Shown: positions 37,141-46,726, counted from the first letter of the stretch. The stretch: 64,000 nucleotides of DNA from Agrobacterium salinitolerans (GCF_002008225.1 NZ_MRDH01000037.1:310001-374000), one strand, 5' to 3'. Numbers and translations: made by a program. The notes: a model not told the origin generated them from the sequence alone.

Positions 37141-37812
37141 CTATTGCAGCACGTTGCCGCCCTCGCCCGATCCCTGGGCGAGGACGATCTCGGTGATGGC
37201 GATCAATGTTTCGGCCCGTGTCTTCAGGTCAGGCGCTTCCAGCAGTGCCTGTTTTTCAGCCGGTCCGAAGGGAGACATCATGGAAAGCGAATTGACGAGA
37301 ACGCGATTGCCCGCCCTTTCCACGCTTTCCCAATCCGCTTCCAGCTGGTTGGCCTCCAGAAACGAGCGGAATACCCGCAGCAGGTTTTCACGGTCCACCG
37401 CATCCTCATCGTATTCGCCGGAAAGATCGGCGATGAAAGGCGCATGCCGGAAGCTGCGATAGGGTTTGCCCGCCTCCACCTCTTCCAACAGACGGAAACG
37501 GCACACGCCGGTGAGCGAGATGATATAACGGCCATCACCGGTTTCAGAAAAGGACGTGATGCGGCCGAGGCATCCGACCGCGCTCAGCGGACCGCCCTCA
37601 AGCCCCGCCTCGATGACATGCAGGGCGGGCTGCACCATGCCGATGATGCGATGGCCGGACAATGCCCAGTCGATCATCGCGAGATATCGGGGCTCGAAAA
37701 TATTGAGCGGAAGATGGCCTTCCGGTAGAAGAAGCGCGCCCGGCAATGGAAACACCGGCACGGTTTCCGGCAGATCGTCGTTCTTCACATATCTCGCATT
37801 TCCGACATGCAT
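37141..37812 (-). CDS. LON peptidase substrate-binding domain protein
   Basis: A 223-residue protein made of the Lon N-terminal (LAN) domain alone, without ATPase or protease parts. The opening [30 protein letters not shown] (key residues FPLPGxxLLPxxxLPLxIFEPRY) is the signature. The ATG at 37812 follows AGGGGG by 10 bases; a GTG at 37821 is too close to that site. Stand-alone LAN proteins are common in alphaproteobacteria and have no assigned role. Part of an apparent operon running from the thioredoxin gene to the Trm112-like gene. Confidence 0.9.
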   Translation of the reverse strand: MHVGNARYVKNDDLPETVPVFPLPGALLLPEGHLPLNIFEPRYLAMIDWALSGHRIIGMVQPALHVIEAGLEGGPLSAVGCLGRITSFSETGDGRYIISLTGVCRFRLLEEVEAGKPYRSFRHAPFIADLSGEYDEDAVDRENLLRVFRSFLEANQLEADWESVERAGNRVLVNSLSMMSPFGPAEKQALLEAPDLKTRAETLIAITEIVLAQGSGEGGNVLQ

Positions 37813-37881
37813 GGGAATCACGCCCCCTGTTCACTGCTGCCCGGCCGGCGGATCGACCGCCACAGCCGGGATATGCCCGCA

Positions 37882-38850
37882 CTACGAAAACAGTATCGCC
37901 GAAAGCTTCCTGCGGCCGGCAACGGTTGCCGGGTCCTTGAAGCCCCAGGCCTCGAAAAACTCCAGAAGCTGGCGGCGCGCGCCGTCATCGTCGAAGGTCC
38001 GGTCCTTGCGCATGACGTATAGCAGATGGTCCGCGGCCTCGTCGCGCCGGCCTTGAGCATTCAGCACCTTGGCAAGCTTCACCCGCGCCTCGTGACGATC
38101 AGGATCGAGCGCGAGCTCGCGCTCCAGCGCCACCGGGTCGCCGATCTTGCGGGCTTCCTCATATTGCGCGATCTTTTTCGAAACGAGCTGAATGCCCGCA
38201 TCTTCGTTGAGTTCCGCAGGCAGCGAAGAGAGCAGTTCGCTTGCCCGCTCATATTGACCGGCAGCGATCATGCATTCGGCAATACCGGCAATCGCTGCCG
38301 GATTTTCCGGATCGGCTTGCATGACGGCGCCGAAAAGCTGCGCAGCACCATTAAAATCGCCATCCGCCAGAAGCTGCTTGGCCTCTGTCAGAACAGCCTC
38401 GATCTCGGCCTTGGGGTCGCCCGCGTCAGGCCCGGCGATCTTCTCGATGAACTGCTTGATCTGGCTTTCCGGCACGGCGCCCATGAAGCCGTCCACGGGC
38501 CGGCCGTCGGCAAAGGCGACGATTGCCGGAATGGACTGGATACCGAGCTGGCCGGGAATCGACGGGTGATCGTCAATGTTCAGCTTCACCAGCTTCACGC
38601 GGCCATTCGCCTCGTTGATGACCTTCTCGAGCACCGGCGTCAGTTGCTTGCACGGGCCACACCAGGGCGCCCAGAAATCCACCAGTACCGGCTGGCGACG
38701 CGATTCCTCTAAAACGTCCCTGGAGAAAGCCGCCGTCGTGGTGTCCTTGATGTGGCCGGAGGCCGCACCGTTCAGCTCGCCATTATGATGGGCACTTGCA
38801 GTCATCTGCCCGCTATAGGAACCGCCGTAAGGATTATTGTCGCCGCTCAT
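37882..38850 (-). CDS. Thioredoxin fused to TPR region (CnoX-like)
   Basis: A 322-residue protein with a thioredoxin domain (about 35-145, active site WCGPC at 63-67, cis-Pro segment SIPAIVAF) followed by a tetratricopeptide-like region (about 160-310). The CnoX/YbbN family has this layout and acts as a redox-linked holdase chaperone; unlike E. coli CnoX, the CxxC here is intact, so dithiol chemistry is possible. A polar 30-residue N-terminal extension precedes the domain. It is cytoplasmic and upstream of the LON-domain gene. Confidence 0.92.
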   Translation of the reverse strand: MSGDNNPYGGSYSGQMTASAHHNGELNGAASGHIKDTTTAAFSRDVLEESRRQPVLVDFWAPWCGPCKQLTPVLEKVINEANGRVKLVKLNIDDHPSIPGQLGIQSIPAIVAFADGRPVDGFMGAVPESQIKQFIEKIAGPDAGDPKAEIEAVLTEAKQLLADGDFNGAAQLFGAVMQADPENPAAIAGIAECMIAAGQYERASELLSSLPAELNEDAGIQLVSKKIAQYEEARKIGDPVALERELALDPDRHEARVKLAKVLNAQGRRDEAADHLLYVMRKDRTFDDDGARRQLLEFFEAWGFKDPATVAGRRKLSAILFS

Positions 38851-38904
38851 GCCGGTCTCCCGTAAACTTCTGTCATCTGGCTTATTTGAAGCAAAGATCG
38901 TATC

Positions 38905-39414
38905 TCACTCGCTGACTTTCAAGACAAGCGGCGCATGTCCGGTTGCCTCGAGAAAGCGAATGAGATCTTTGGACGCGATCGTTGTCGTCTGGTCGTTGGA
39001 AAGCGGATGGCCGTTCACCAACTCGTTTTCCAGAAGATCGCTGTCGAGCACGAAGGTGACCTGCCTGTCCGTGTCGTTGATGGCGCCGAACACTGTCACC
39101 GAGCCCGGCACGACGCCCAGATATTCAAGCATCTTTTCCGGTCTGCCAAAGGACACACGGCTTGCCGCACCGATGGTCTTGTGAACGCTTTTCAGATCGA
39201 CGACCGCGTTTTCCTCAACGGTCAGAACGAAATACTGATCCTTCTTGTCCTTTACAAAGAGGTTCTTTGTATGGCCGCCGGGAATGAGGTCGCGCAGCGA
39301 CTGGGATTCGGCGACGGTAAACACCGGTTCGTGCTGCTTCGTGCTGTGGGAAATGCCGAGTCCGTCGAGAAACTCGAACAGCTCCGTTGCCGTCTTCCGG
39401 GAATTTTCCGCCAT
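38905..39414 (-). CDS. YbaK/ProXp-type aminoacyl-tRNA deacylase (PrdX-like)
   Basis: A 169-residue stand-alone editing domain of the prolyl-tRNA synthetase-associated kind. GGHTKNLFVKDKK contains the catalytic-type lysine, and GSVTVFGAINDTD is the family's G-V-P-like loop. It should hydrolyse mischarged alanyl-tRNA-Pro or a related species in trans. It is upstream of the thioredoxin gene on the same strand, with a 54-base gap. Confidence 0.9.
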   Translation of the reverse strand: MAENSRKTATELFEFLDGLGISHSTKQHEPVFTVAESQSLRDLIPGGHTKNLFVKDKKDQYFVLTVEENAVVDLKSVHKTIGAASRVSFGRPEKMLEYLGVVPGSVTVFGAINDTDRQVTFVLDSDLLENELVNGHPLSNDQTTTIASKDLIRFLEATGHAPLVLKVSE

Positions 39415-39667
39415 ATCCTGCCGCCTGTCTCTGCCGATTCCACAATCCTTGTTTCCTGATTAAGCGGGCAACCGACGCTTGGCAACGCAGGAAAAAACAG
39501 CGAGATGAAAAATTCTCAATCATTTCCGCCGCTTGTCGCATTTCTCAAAGAAATTTTCGCGTTTTTGTCATTTCCCTGTTGCATTCCAAAATCGATTGAG
39601 CGATATAGCGCCCGTCGCCGCTTGGCGGCCCACGGTTCAGCGAACTACCCCGGACCGGTGGATTTGA

Positions 39668-39742
39668 GCGGGTGTAGCTCAGGGGTAGAGCACAACCTTG
39701 CCAAGGTTGGGGTCGAGGGTTCAAATCCCTTCGCCCGCTCCA
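39668..39742 (+). tRNA. tRNA-Gly(GCC)
   Basis: A complete 75-base cloverleaf with encoded CCA: acceptor GCGGGTG/CGCCCGC (one G-U pair), D stem GCTC/GAGC, anticodon stem CAACC/GGTTG with loop TTGCCAA (anticodon GCC), T loop TTCAAAT. Discriminator base is T. Confidence 0.96.
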
Positions 39743-39937
39743 AATTTCCCTAAAGATAGAATTGCCTTCTAAATATAGTCGTTCGCGCGCGGCGCATCGT
39801 TCCGTGTCGTGCGGCTTGAAATTTGGCCTTCGCAGCCGCCTATCCGCAGAGCGCGACGGAAATTATTCCGCAAGCGGAACTTATGCGGAAGATGTCCGTT
39901 TCAGACGCGAGGCTCCTAACCTCAGTTCCCCTCTGAT

Positions 39938-39963
39938 TGCCCGCCTTGAGCGGGCATTTTTTT
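39938..39963 (+). terminator. Strong Rho-independent terminator downstream of tRNA-Gly
   Basis: A perfect 7-bp stem TGCCCGC/GCGGGCA with loop CTTGA is followed by seven T residues. It lies about 195 bases after the tRNA, further than needed for tRNA termination alone, so the transcript may include a separate small RNA. Confidence 0.8.
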
Positions 39964-40031
39964 GCCGATGTCGCTGGAACAGCTTATGTGCACAGCACGT
40001 TCTCCTGCGTTGTTCAACGTGGGGAAGAGCC

Positions 40032-40331
40032 ATGTCCGCATATCCCAGAAGAATTCTCTTGATTGCCGCATTCGCCGCCTCGTCGATACCCGGCACATCG
40101 CATGCCGCCGATACCACGGTTTATCGTGAGGAACGGGTTTTACCGCACAAAACACATCATCAACCGCAACGGATCGAAAATACCTATTCCAATCCCGTAC
40201 AAATGAACTGCACCGAAAATATCGTGTCCTATCGCTCCCCTTATGAACGGCACACGGAACAGGTCACGCTCTGCCATCCGCCGCTAAATTGGCGAACAGG
40301 ACCGTCAACAGCAACAATATGGTCGCCTTGA
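40032..40331 (+). CDS. Small exported protein of unknown function
   Basis: A 99-residue protein with a clear signal peptide (RRILLIAAFAASSIPGTSHAAD, cleavage predicted after SHA) and a mature part of about 74 residues rich in His, Tyr and Thr, with two cysteines (MNCTEN and TLCHPP) that could form a disulfide. GGGGAAGAG lies before the ATG. The frame is open upstream to 39762, but that would cross a strong terminator. A terminator follows it (40397-40440), so it looks like a complete single-gene unit. No family recognised. Confidence 0.6.
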   Translation: MSAYPRRILLIAAFAASSIPGTSHAADTTVYREERVLPHKTHHQPQRIENTYSNPVQMNCTENIVSYRSPYERHTEQVTLCHPPLNWRTGPSTATIWSP

Positions 40332-40396
40332 TCTTGCCATAATTCTTTCAATGTGCTTTTGTGCAGCCGCCCTTGTGGGAGGGGGTAGAGGTTGAG

Positions 40397-40440
40397 ACCC
40401 GCTGGCTGCATTTTTGCAGTAAGCGGGTTTCCCTTTTTTT
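40397..40440 (+). terminator. Rho-independent terminator after the small exported protein
   Basis: ACCCGCT (40397-40403) pairs with AGCGGGT (40422-40428), with an inner CTGCA/TGCAG stem and T loop, followed by TTCCC and seven T residues. It is 66 bases after the stop codon. Confidence 0.75.
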
Positions 40441-40541
40441 GGGCGAAACTTGCTGGCAGAATCAATCGCTTCTCCGCCTCGGAAAAGCAACGAAACACGG
40501 GCGCAGAACGGCGCGGTCTGGATTTTTCAGATCAAGGAAAA

Positions 40542-40618
40542 TGGTAGCGGGAGAGGGACTTGAACCCCCGACACGCGGATTATGATTCCGCTGCTCTAAC
40601 CACCTGAGCTACCCCGCC
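40542..40618 (-). tRNA. tRNA-Met(CAT), elongator type
   Basis: Read on the minus strand: acceptor GGCGGGG with TCCCGCT, D stem GCTC/GAGC, anticodon stem GCGGA/TCCGC with loop ATCATAA (anticodon CAT), T stem GGGGG with loop TTCAAGT, encoded CCA. The first acceptor pair and lack of three G-C pairs below the anticodon point to elongator Met rather than initiator. A lysidine-modified Ile2 tRNA also carries CAT, but the overall sequence resembles elongator Met. Confidence 0.9.
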
Positions 40619-40753
40619 ACAGGGGAAACGTGACAGTCATGTGACCGACCGTTCCATCAGGATGAGCGGCTTATAAGGTGCCGCTCCCCAAAGTGTCAAG
40701 CGCAAGATGCGCAAAAAATTCGCTTTCCGCATCATGGCAAAAAGCGAATGGTT

Positions 40754-41962
40754 TCAGGCGGCAACCGGTTTTTCGAGAAGCGCCTTGAGCGACGCCTCGG
40801 CATCCACTGAGCGTTCCGACCGTTCGATGAAACCGCCGCCGTAAACGCGGGCATCGGCCCCCGGCGCGGAATAAAGCACGCAGGCCTGTCCAGGAGCGAC
40901 ACCGGCCTCCCCGGTCATCAGATCGACATAGATGCCGTTTTCGTCCGCATGCAGCACCGCTTCCGTCGGCGGGCGGGTGGAGCGCACCTTGGCGAAACAG
41001 GCAAAGCCCTGCCCGGCGTCGACGGCCAGTTCGCCGTCACCCAGCCAGTTCATGTCACGCAGATAGACCCGGCGGGTTTCCAGCGCCTCACGCGGGCCAA
41101 CGATGACCCGGCGGCCGCGCGCATCGAGATGCACGACATAAAGCGGCTCCCCCGTCGCGACACCGATACCACGGCGCTGGCCGATCGTATAATGCACGAT
41201 ACCATCGTGGCGGCCGAGCACACGGCCGTCGAGATGAACGATATCGCCCGCCAATGCCGCATTCGGCTTCAGCTTGTTGATGATATCGGTATATTTGCCC
41301 TGCGGCACGAAACAGATGTCCTGGCTGTCGGCCTTCTTGGCGACGACAAGCCCCATCTCTTCCGCCAGCGCCCGTGTTTCGGCCTTGGAGAGGCCGCCGA
41401 GCGGAAAGCGCAGATAATCGATCTGCTCCTGCGTGGTTGCAAACAGGAACCAGCTCTGGTCACGGTCGCTGTCGATCGGCCGATAGAGCGCACGCCGCCC
41501 CGGCTGGCCGGCAACGGGATTGGGGCGCGATCGAATGTAATGACCGGTCGCCAGCGCATCGGCGCCCAGTTCCTGCGCGGTGGCGAGCAGATCGGCGAAT
41601 TTTACCGTCTGGTTGCAGGCCACGCAGGGGATCGGCGTTTCGCCCATCGCATAGGCTTCGGCAAAGGGGTTGATGACGGTTTCGCGGAACCGCGCTTCGT
41701 AATCCAGCACGTAGTGGGGAATGCCGAGCGTTTCGCAGACCCGGCGCGCATCGTCGATATCCTGCCCGGCGCAACAGGAGCCGGCGCGGTGCACAGCGGC
41801 ACCGTGGTCGTAAAGCTGGAGAGTTATGCCGAGGACATCATAGCCCTCACGCTTGAGGATACCGGCCACCACAGAAGAATCGACGCCACCGGACATGGCG
41901 ACAACGATCCGGGTATCTTCCGGCCTCTTGTCAAAATCGAGCGTATTCACGTTTTTTCCCAT
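40754..41962 (-). CDS. mnmA: tRNA-specific 2-thiouridylase MnmA
   Basis: Thiolates U34 of tRNA-Lys, -Glu and -Gln. The ATP pyrophosphatase loop SGGVDSS is at 24-30; the catalytic cysteines are in CVAC (113-116) and SQDICFVP (C217). Length 402 includes a short N-terminal extension ([16 protein letters not shown]) common in rhizobia. It lies downstream of the tRNA-Met gene's 5' side on the same strand, but seems to be its own unit. TusA-family proteins can supply the sulfur. Confidence 0.96.
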   Translation of the reverse strand: MGKNVNTLDFDKRPEDTRIVVAMSGGVDSSVVAGILKREGYDVLGITLQLYDHGAAVHRAGSCCAGQDIDDARRVCETLGIPHYVLDYEARFRETVINPFAEAYAMGETPIPCVACNQTVKFADLLATAQELGADALATGHYIRSRPNPVAGQPGRRALYRPIDSDRDQSWFLFATTQEQIDYLRFPLGGLSKAETRALAEEMGLVVAKKADSQDICFVPQGKYTDIINKLKPNAALAGDIVHLDGRVLGRHDGIVHYTIGQRRGIGVATGEPLYVVHLDARGRRVIVGPREALETRRVYLRDMNWLGDGELAVDAGQGFACFAKVRSTRPPTEAVLHADENGIYVDLMTGEAGVAPGQACVLYSAPGADARVYGGGFIERSERSVDAEASLKALLEKPVAA

Positions 41963-42104
41963 CGTCAGTCATAACGGGGGTAAAGGCCCCGCCGCCTGTC
42001 GGTCATCCGTCGGGAGAAACCTGGCCATTCGTTGGCCGTCCTGTCTCATCATCCTGCGGATTTAAGGGCTGCATATAGAAAGGAATGGCCGCGCACGCAA
42101 GTAT

Positions 42105-42122
42105 GGGGCGGAAAACCGCCCC
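42105..42122 (-). terminator. Hairpin after the OpgC-type gene
   Basis: A perfect 7-bp GGGGCGG/CCGCCCC stem with a four-base loop lies 35 bases past the opgC-like stop codon. No U tract follows on the minus strand, so it may be a Rho-linked or processing hairpin. Confidence 0.3.
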
Positions 42123-42156
42123 GCAAAGCCGTCAGATTCGGGCTGGGACCCGGCCC

Positions 42157-43347
42157 TCAGGCGCCAGCCGTCTTCTGGCCGCTGCTGCCGAACCACTTGT
42201 CGCGCTCCCGCCACAGGGCTGGCAAGGCCAGCAATCCAATCGCCGTGACGGCGATCAGCGTCTTGTTGAGCTGCGACAGTTCTGCCGTGCGGCCGTCGAG
42301 ATAATAGACGCCGTAGACGATCGCCACATGCCAGACATAGACCTGCAGCGAATGGCGGCCGAGCAATTGCAGGAACTTCAGCGACAGCACCCAGATGACG
42401 CCTTCGGCGATGGAACGCACGAGCGGACGGTGGTGCTTCGGACCGGCAATCACCAGCCAGGTCAAGCCGACGCCAACGGCGAGGAAGTTGATGAGATAGA
42501 CCGGGCCGAAATCGGCGCGGATTTCCATGGTAGAGAATTTGCCCATCATGAAATCCGGCATCAGGCCCCAGGCAGTGGCGATGCGCAGCGGCATGAAGAA
42601 CAGGCAGATGGCGAGCGCCGCTTTCGGCAACCATGTACGCTCAGGCGAGAAGATCGCCTTCCACGGAATGCGGTTCTGCGCCGTCATCGCGCCCATTACC
42701 AGCGCCGAATAGAATACCAGCTGCCAGCCGAGCAGGTTGAAGCTGACACGGATACCTTGCTCATCCGCCCCCTTGACGAGTTCGTTGAGCGGGGTCGTCA
42801 CAATTTGCTGCAGGCCAAGCTGGCCCGCCATCCAGACCAGCAGGGAGCCGGCCATGACATAGGCCCACTTACCATCCAGACAAAGCTTCACCAGCACCGG
42901 CGCAAAGATCATGTAGACGATATATTGCGGCAGAATATCCATGAAGGTCGGCTGGAAGAGGAATGTCGCAATCGCCGCGAGACGCAGCGGATCGTCGAAC
43001 GACGTCATGCCAAGCCAGTTGTACCAGATATAAGGCGCATGCGGGATGACCATGCGGAAAAACAGCACGGCGATGACAAGGCCCATGGCATAACGATAAA
43101 GCTCCATCGCGCGGTTCCAGATCATCTGTTTGCCGGCGTCATAGCCATATTTCATCATCTTGCGCGCATAAACCATGCCGATCAGCAGGCCGGACAGGAA
43201 CACGAAACCCTGCGCGTCCTCGACAAAAGCAAACTGCCGGTGATTGATTTCCACCAGCCAGAAGCCGCCGGCAAACACCAGATGGTTGATCAGCATGAAG
43301 ACGAGGAAGTAACCACGCATCCCGTCGATCAGGTCAAAGCGTTTCAT
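42157..43347 (-). CDS. OpgC-type integral membrane acyltransferase
   Basis: A 396-residue polytopic membrane protein with about ten hydrophobic helices. The start MKRFDLIDGMRGYFLVFMLINHL (key residues DxxRGxxLxxMxxNH) is typical of OpgC and related acyltransferase-3-like proteins; OpgC succinylates osmoregulated periplasmic glucans. Agrobacterium cyclic glucan and succinoglycan are plausible acceptors, but the acceptor is inferred. The ATG at 43347 has GGAGAG upstream. It is isolated, with about 470 non-coding bases upstream. Confidence 0.85.
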   Translation of the reverse strand: MKRFDLIDGMRGYFLVFMLINHLVFAGGFWLVEINHRQFAFVEDAQGFVFLSGLLIGMVYARKMMKYGYDAGKQMIWNRAMELYRYAMGLVIAVLFFRMVIPHAPYIWYNWLGMTSFDDPLRLAAIATFLFQPTFMDILPQYIVYMIFAPVLVKLCLDGKWAYVMAGSLLVWMAGQLGLQQIVTTPLNELVKGADEQGIRVSFNLLGWQLVFYSALVMGAMTAQNRIPWKAIFSPERTWLPKAALAICLFFMPLRIATAWGLMPDFMMGKFSTMEIRADFGPVYLINFLAVGVGLTWLVIAGPKHHRPLVRSIAEGVIWVLSLKFLQLLGRHSLQVYVWHVAIVYGVYYLDGRTAELSQLNKTLIAVTAIGLLALPALWRERDKWFGSSGQKTAGA

Positions 43348-43820
43348 CTCGATAGCTCTCCGTTCTCGCAGGGCCTGCATTGCCCGGCCATCCAGCCCGG
43401 CTTGGGAGGGGCCGGGTATGGATTGTCAACGCTGTTTCGCGCCTCAGGTTCCCTTTCCAAAGCGGTGTAGAACCCGCGCGAAAAGTCACATCGATGTGTG
43501 TGCCCTGTGGTTAGGACGCCGGGACTGAATGCCGGATGAATGAAAAAAGGCAATTGCGTGAAGCGGAAGAGCCATGCGCGGGTAACATGTCGCGACAAAC
43601 AGGGCTAAAAACGTTGCATAGCAGGACGAAGCGGAATTCACCGCCGATGGCCGCGGGAGATATCACCCGTTAGATTTATCAGTCGTTTTTTTGACCGCAT
43701 CTTTTTGTCCCTTAGCCGAGCGAGCGTCGGCGTGACCATGTTTTCCGCGAGCGTGACGAGCAAAGGCCCGGCGGTAACGAGAACCGCCGGGCCTTGATTT
43801 GTTAAATAAGCTACGATTCG
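43348..43820. other. Intergenic region without a recognised gene
   Basis: About 470 bases between the OpgC-type gene and the Tim44-domain gene. Apart from the hairpin at 43763-43795 I see no supported gene, tRNA or repeat. Short minus-strand frames start with poor context and look random. Confidence 0.6.
43763..43795 (-). terminator. Terminator hairpin after the Tim44-domain gene
   Basis: A perfect 13-bp stem AAGGCCCGGCGGT / ACCGCCGGGCCTT with a 7-base loop, 26 bases beyond the stop codon. On the minus strand the stem ends CCTTT; the U tract is short but the stem is very stable. Confidence 0.7.
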
Positions 43821-44909
43821 TCAGGCGGCCGCCTGAATAGCGGCGACCTGCCAGTTATCGTTTCCGGGGCGGCGGACGAAGGTCCACATTTCCACCGCCT
43901 CAGAAGGCTGGTGCTCGTCACCTTCGATCACCTTGCCGGAGGTACGGTCGCGCATCACGTCGATGGCGGAGTAGCGCATAGCCACCGTTGCATAATCCTG
44001 GCCCTCTTCGTGCCATGCTTCGGCAACATCGCCCTGTAGCAGCGTCACATCGCGCACGTCGTTTTTCACGCCGCTGGTCGCGTTGTCGCTCAGTTCGTCG
44101 GCGAGATACGACATGGCTTCCGGCGTCGTCAGCTTGCGCAATGTGCCATAATCCTCGGCGGCATAGGCGGCCTGCACGTCTTCCAGCATTTTCTGGAAAG
44201 TTTCGAGATCGCCCTGGGTAATGCCGATTTCATCGCCTTCCGACATGGCATTGGCATGAGGCGCGGGGGCATGAGGCGCAGGCTTTGCCGTTGCGGCATT
44301 GGCGGCCACGCCGCCCGCAGCGCCGGCCAGCGCGCCGATCTTCGGAATCTTGAAGGAGGATGCAGCAGAACCCGGCTGCGAACCGCCATTATAGGAAGAA
44401 CCGGAATGATCCCTACGCTGCGAGGCACCGGCCGCGCCGTAAGCGGGCTGGCCCTGACGGCGCGAGGCGAAGAAACGCATGGCGAGCATCACCAGAAGGC
44501 CGATCAGAGCCACCTGCAACAGCATACCGAAGAAACCGGCCATGCCGCCAAAACCGCCGCCCAGCAGCATTCCGAACAGACCGCCCATCAAGAGGCCGCC
44601 CATCAAACCACCCATCATGCCGCCGAACAAGCCGCGGCTCTGCTGCGGCGCCTGCGCGCCGGGACGGGCCGGCTGAGCAGCGCTCGGCGCTGCCTGATTG
44701 GTATTGGGAGTCATGCTGCGGTTTATCGGCGCGGTCTGGCCGGGTGCCGTGCTGGTCGAAGGCGGAGCGGAATAGGTCCGCGTGCCGCGGCTGCCGAAAC
44801 CGCCGCTGGCGCGACGCGCTTCCGCCATATCAACCGCCACGAAAGACACCGCGATACCAAGCGCGGCGACTGCGAACAAACCCTTGAAGCGCCGAAAGGC
44901 AGCAAACAT
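43821..44909 (-). CDS. Tim44-domain membrane protein
   Basis: A 362-residue protein: signal or anchor helix (about 12-29), low-complexity Ser/Thr/Pro/Gln stretch (30-90), a striking Gly/Met/Leu/Phe-rich membrane segment (about 91-145), an Ala-rich linker and a C-terminal Tim44-like domain (about 225-360, from GDLETFQKMLEDVQAAY). Bacterial Tim44-like proteins are membrane-bound and poorly understood; the link to mitochondrial import is fold only. AGGAG lies 7 bases before the ATG at 44909. Confidence 0.88.
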   Translation of the reverse strand: MFAAFRRFKGLFAVAALGIAVSFVAVDMAEARRASGGFGSRGTRTYSAPPSTSTAPGQTAPINRSMTPNTNQAAPSAAQPARPGAQAPQQSRGLFGGMMGGLMGGLLMGGLFGMLLGGGFGGMAGFFGMLLQVALIGLLVMLAMRFFASRRQGQPAYGAAGASQRRDHSGSSYNGGSQPGSAASSFKIPKIGALAGAAGGVAANAATAKPAPHAPAPHANAMSEGDEIGITQGDLETFQKMLEDVQAAYAAEDYGTLRKLTTPEAMSYLADELSDNATSGVKNDVRDVTLLQGDVAEAWHEEGQDYATVAMRYSAIDVMRDRTSGKVIEGDEHQPSEAVEMWTFVRRPGNDNWQVAAIQAAA

Positions 44910-45069
44910 CGTTATCTCCTGTTGGCCGCCCTCCCATGAGCGGCATGTCAGCAGGCGATATAGCAACTCATGATCATCATTTTTAGAGCAGTTACCTTAA
45001 ATTTTTCGTGATATGCAACCAATGCGATAGTCACATATATTCTGCGACGAAAGAGACACTGGATAAACG

Positions 45070-45102
45070 AAAAACCCGGCACAGGGTCTCCCCTGCGCCG
45101 GG
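45070..45102 (-). terminator. Rho-independent terminator after serA
   Basis: A 12-bp stem CCCGGCRCAGGG with one G-U pair and loop GAGA, followed on the minus strand by TTTTT. It lies 29 bases past the serA stop. Confidence 0.8.
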
Positions 45103-45130
45103 CCTTATTGTCCCCTTGGGAGGAACGATA

Positions 45131-46726
45131 TCAGTCGACGTTGAAGGTCAGCGGCTTGACCTGGCGGATCGCCGGGTTGGCGCGCAGCTTGTCGAGCACG
45201 GTTTCGGAAACCGGACCGTCGACATAAAGCAGCGCGATGGCGTCGCCGGCTTCCTTTTCACGGCCGAGCTGGAAGTTGGCGATGTTGACGCCAGCTTCGC
45301 CGAGCGTGGTACCCATGAAGCCGATCATGCCGGGAACGTCGGTATTGGTGATGTAGATCATGTGCGATCCGACATCCGCATCCATATTGATGTTCTTGAT
45401 CTGGATGAAGCGCGGCTTGCCATCCGAGAAGACCGTGCCGGCAACCGAGCGGATCTGGTTTTCCGTCTTGACCGTCAGCTTGATATAGCCGTCATAAACG
45501 CCGGTCTTGTCGCGCTTGACCTCGGAAAGGATGATACCCTTTTCCTTGATCATCACCGGAGCCGAAACCATGTTCACATCCGCAACCTGGCTGCGGATCA
45601 GGCCGGCCAGCAGGGCACTGGTCAGTGCCTTGGTGTTCATGTTGGCGGTTGCGCCATCATAAAGGATTTCGATTTCCTTGGTGGCGCTTTCCTGCACCTG
45701 GCCGACAAAGGAGCCGAGAACATCCGCCAGACGGATGAAGGGCTTCAGGCGCGGCGCTTCCTCAGCCGTGATCGACGGCATGTTGATGGCGTTGGAAACC
45801 GCACCCTTGACCAGATAATCCGACATCTGCTCGGCAACCTGAAGGGCGACGTTTTCCTGCGCTTCCGTGGTGGAAGCACCGAGATGCGGCGTGCAGACGA
45901 CATTCGGCAGGCCGAAAAGAGGGCTCTCGGTGGCGGGCTCGACTTCGAACACGTCAAAACCGGCGCCGGCGACATGGCCGGACTTGATGGCTTCGGCAAG
46001 GGCCGCTTCATCCACAAGACCACCACGGGCGCAGTTGACGATACGCACGCCCTTTTTGGTCTTGGCGAGGTTTTCAGCGTTCAGGATGCCGCGCGTCTTG
46101 TCGGTCATCGGCACGTGCAGGGTGATGAAATCGGCCTGGGCCAGAAGTTCGTCCAGCTCAACCTTGGTCACACCCATTTCCTGCGCGCGTTCCGGCGACA
46201 GGAAGGGGTCATAGGCAAGAACATGCATCTTGAGGCCAAGTGCACGCGAGCAGACGATGGAGCCGATATTGCCGGCACCGATGACGCCGAGCGTCTTGCC
46301 GGTGATTTCGACACCCATGAACTTAGATTTTTCCCACTTTCCGGCCTGCGTGGAGCTGTCGGCTGCCGGAAGCTGGCGGGCAACTGCGAACATCAGCGCA
46401 ATAGCATGTTCGGCAGTGGTGATGGAGTTGCCGAAGGGCGTGTTCATGACGATGATACCGCGGCGCGAGGCGGCCGGGATATCGACGTTATCGACGCCGA
46501 TGCCGGCGCGGCCGATAACCTTGAGGTTGGTCGCGGCTTCGATCAGTTTTTCGGTCGCCTTCGTGGCCGAACGAATGGCAAGACCATCGTAATTGCCGAT
46601 GATTTCAGCCAGCTTGTCCTTGTCCTTGCCGAGTTTCGGCTGGAAATCGACTTCGACGCCACGATCACGGAAAATCTGGACGGCGGTTTCCGACAGTTCG
46701 TCGGATACGAGTACGCGAGGTGCCAT
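45131..46726 (-). CDS. serA: D-3-phosphoglycerate dehydrogenase
   Basis: The first enzyme of serine synthesis, oxidising 3-phosphoglycerate with NAD. The NAD motif GVIGAGNIGSIV lies near residues 142-153; CARGGLVDE and the catalytic HLGAST region follow. The 531-residue length is the long type, with an intervening domain and a C-terminal ACT domain (about 455-531) that usually gives feedback regulation by serine. It follows serC on the same strand with an 83-base gap that contains a hairpin. Confidence 0.96.
   Translation of the reverse strand: MAPRVLVSDELSETAVQIFRDRGVEVDFQPKLGKDKDKLAEIIGNYDGLAIRSATKATEKLIEAATNLKVIGRAGIGVDNVDIPAASRRGIIVMNTPFGNSITTAEHAIALMFAVARQLPAADSSTQAGKWEKSKFMGVEITGKTLGVIGAGNIGSIVCSRALGLKMHVLAYDPFLSPERAQEMGVTKVELDELLAQADFITLHVPMTDKTRGILNAENLAKTKKGVRIVNCARGGLVDEAALAEAIKSGHVAGAGFDVFEVEPATESPLFGLPNVVCTPHLGASTTEAQENVALQVAEQMSDYLVKGAVSNAINMPSITAEEAPRLKPFIRLADVLGSFVGQVQESATKEIEILYDGATANMNTKALTSALLAGLIRSQVADVNMVSAPVMIKEKGIILSEVKRDKTGVYDGYIKLTVKTENQIRSVAGTVFSDGKPRFIQIKNINMDADVGSHMIYITNTDVPGMIGFMGTTLGEAGVNIANFQLGREKEAGDAIALLYVDGPVSETVLDKLRANPAIRQVKPLTFNVD

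Noticed and set aside
39762-40031. Upstream extension of the small exported protein to 189 residues
   Set aside because: It would cross a strong terminator and place the signal peptide internally; the ATG at 40032 has a ribosome site and a normal signal sequence.
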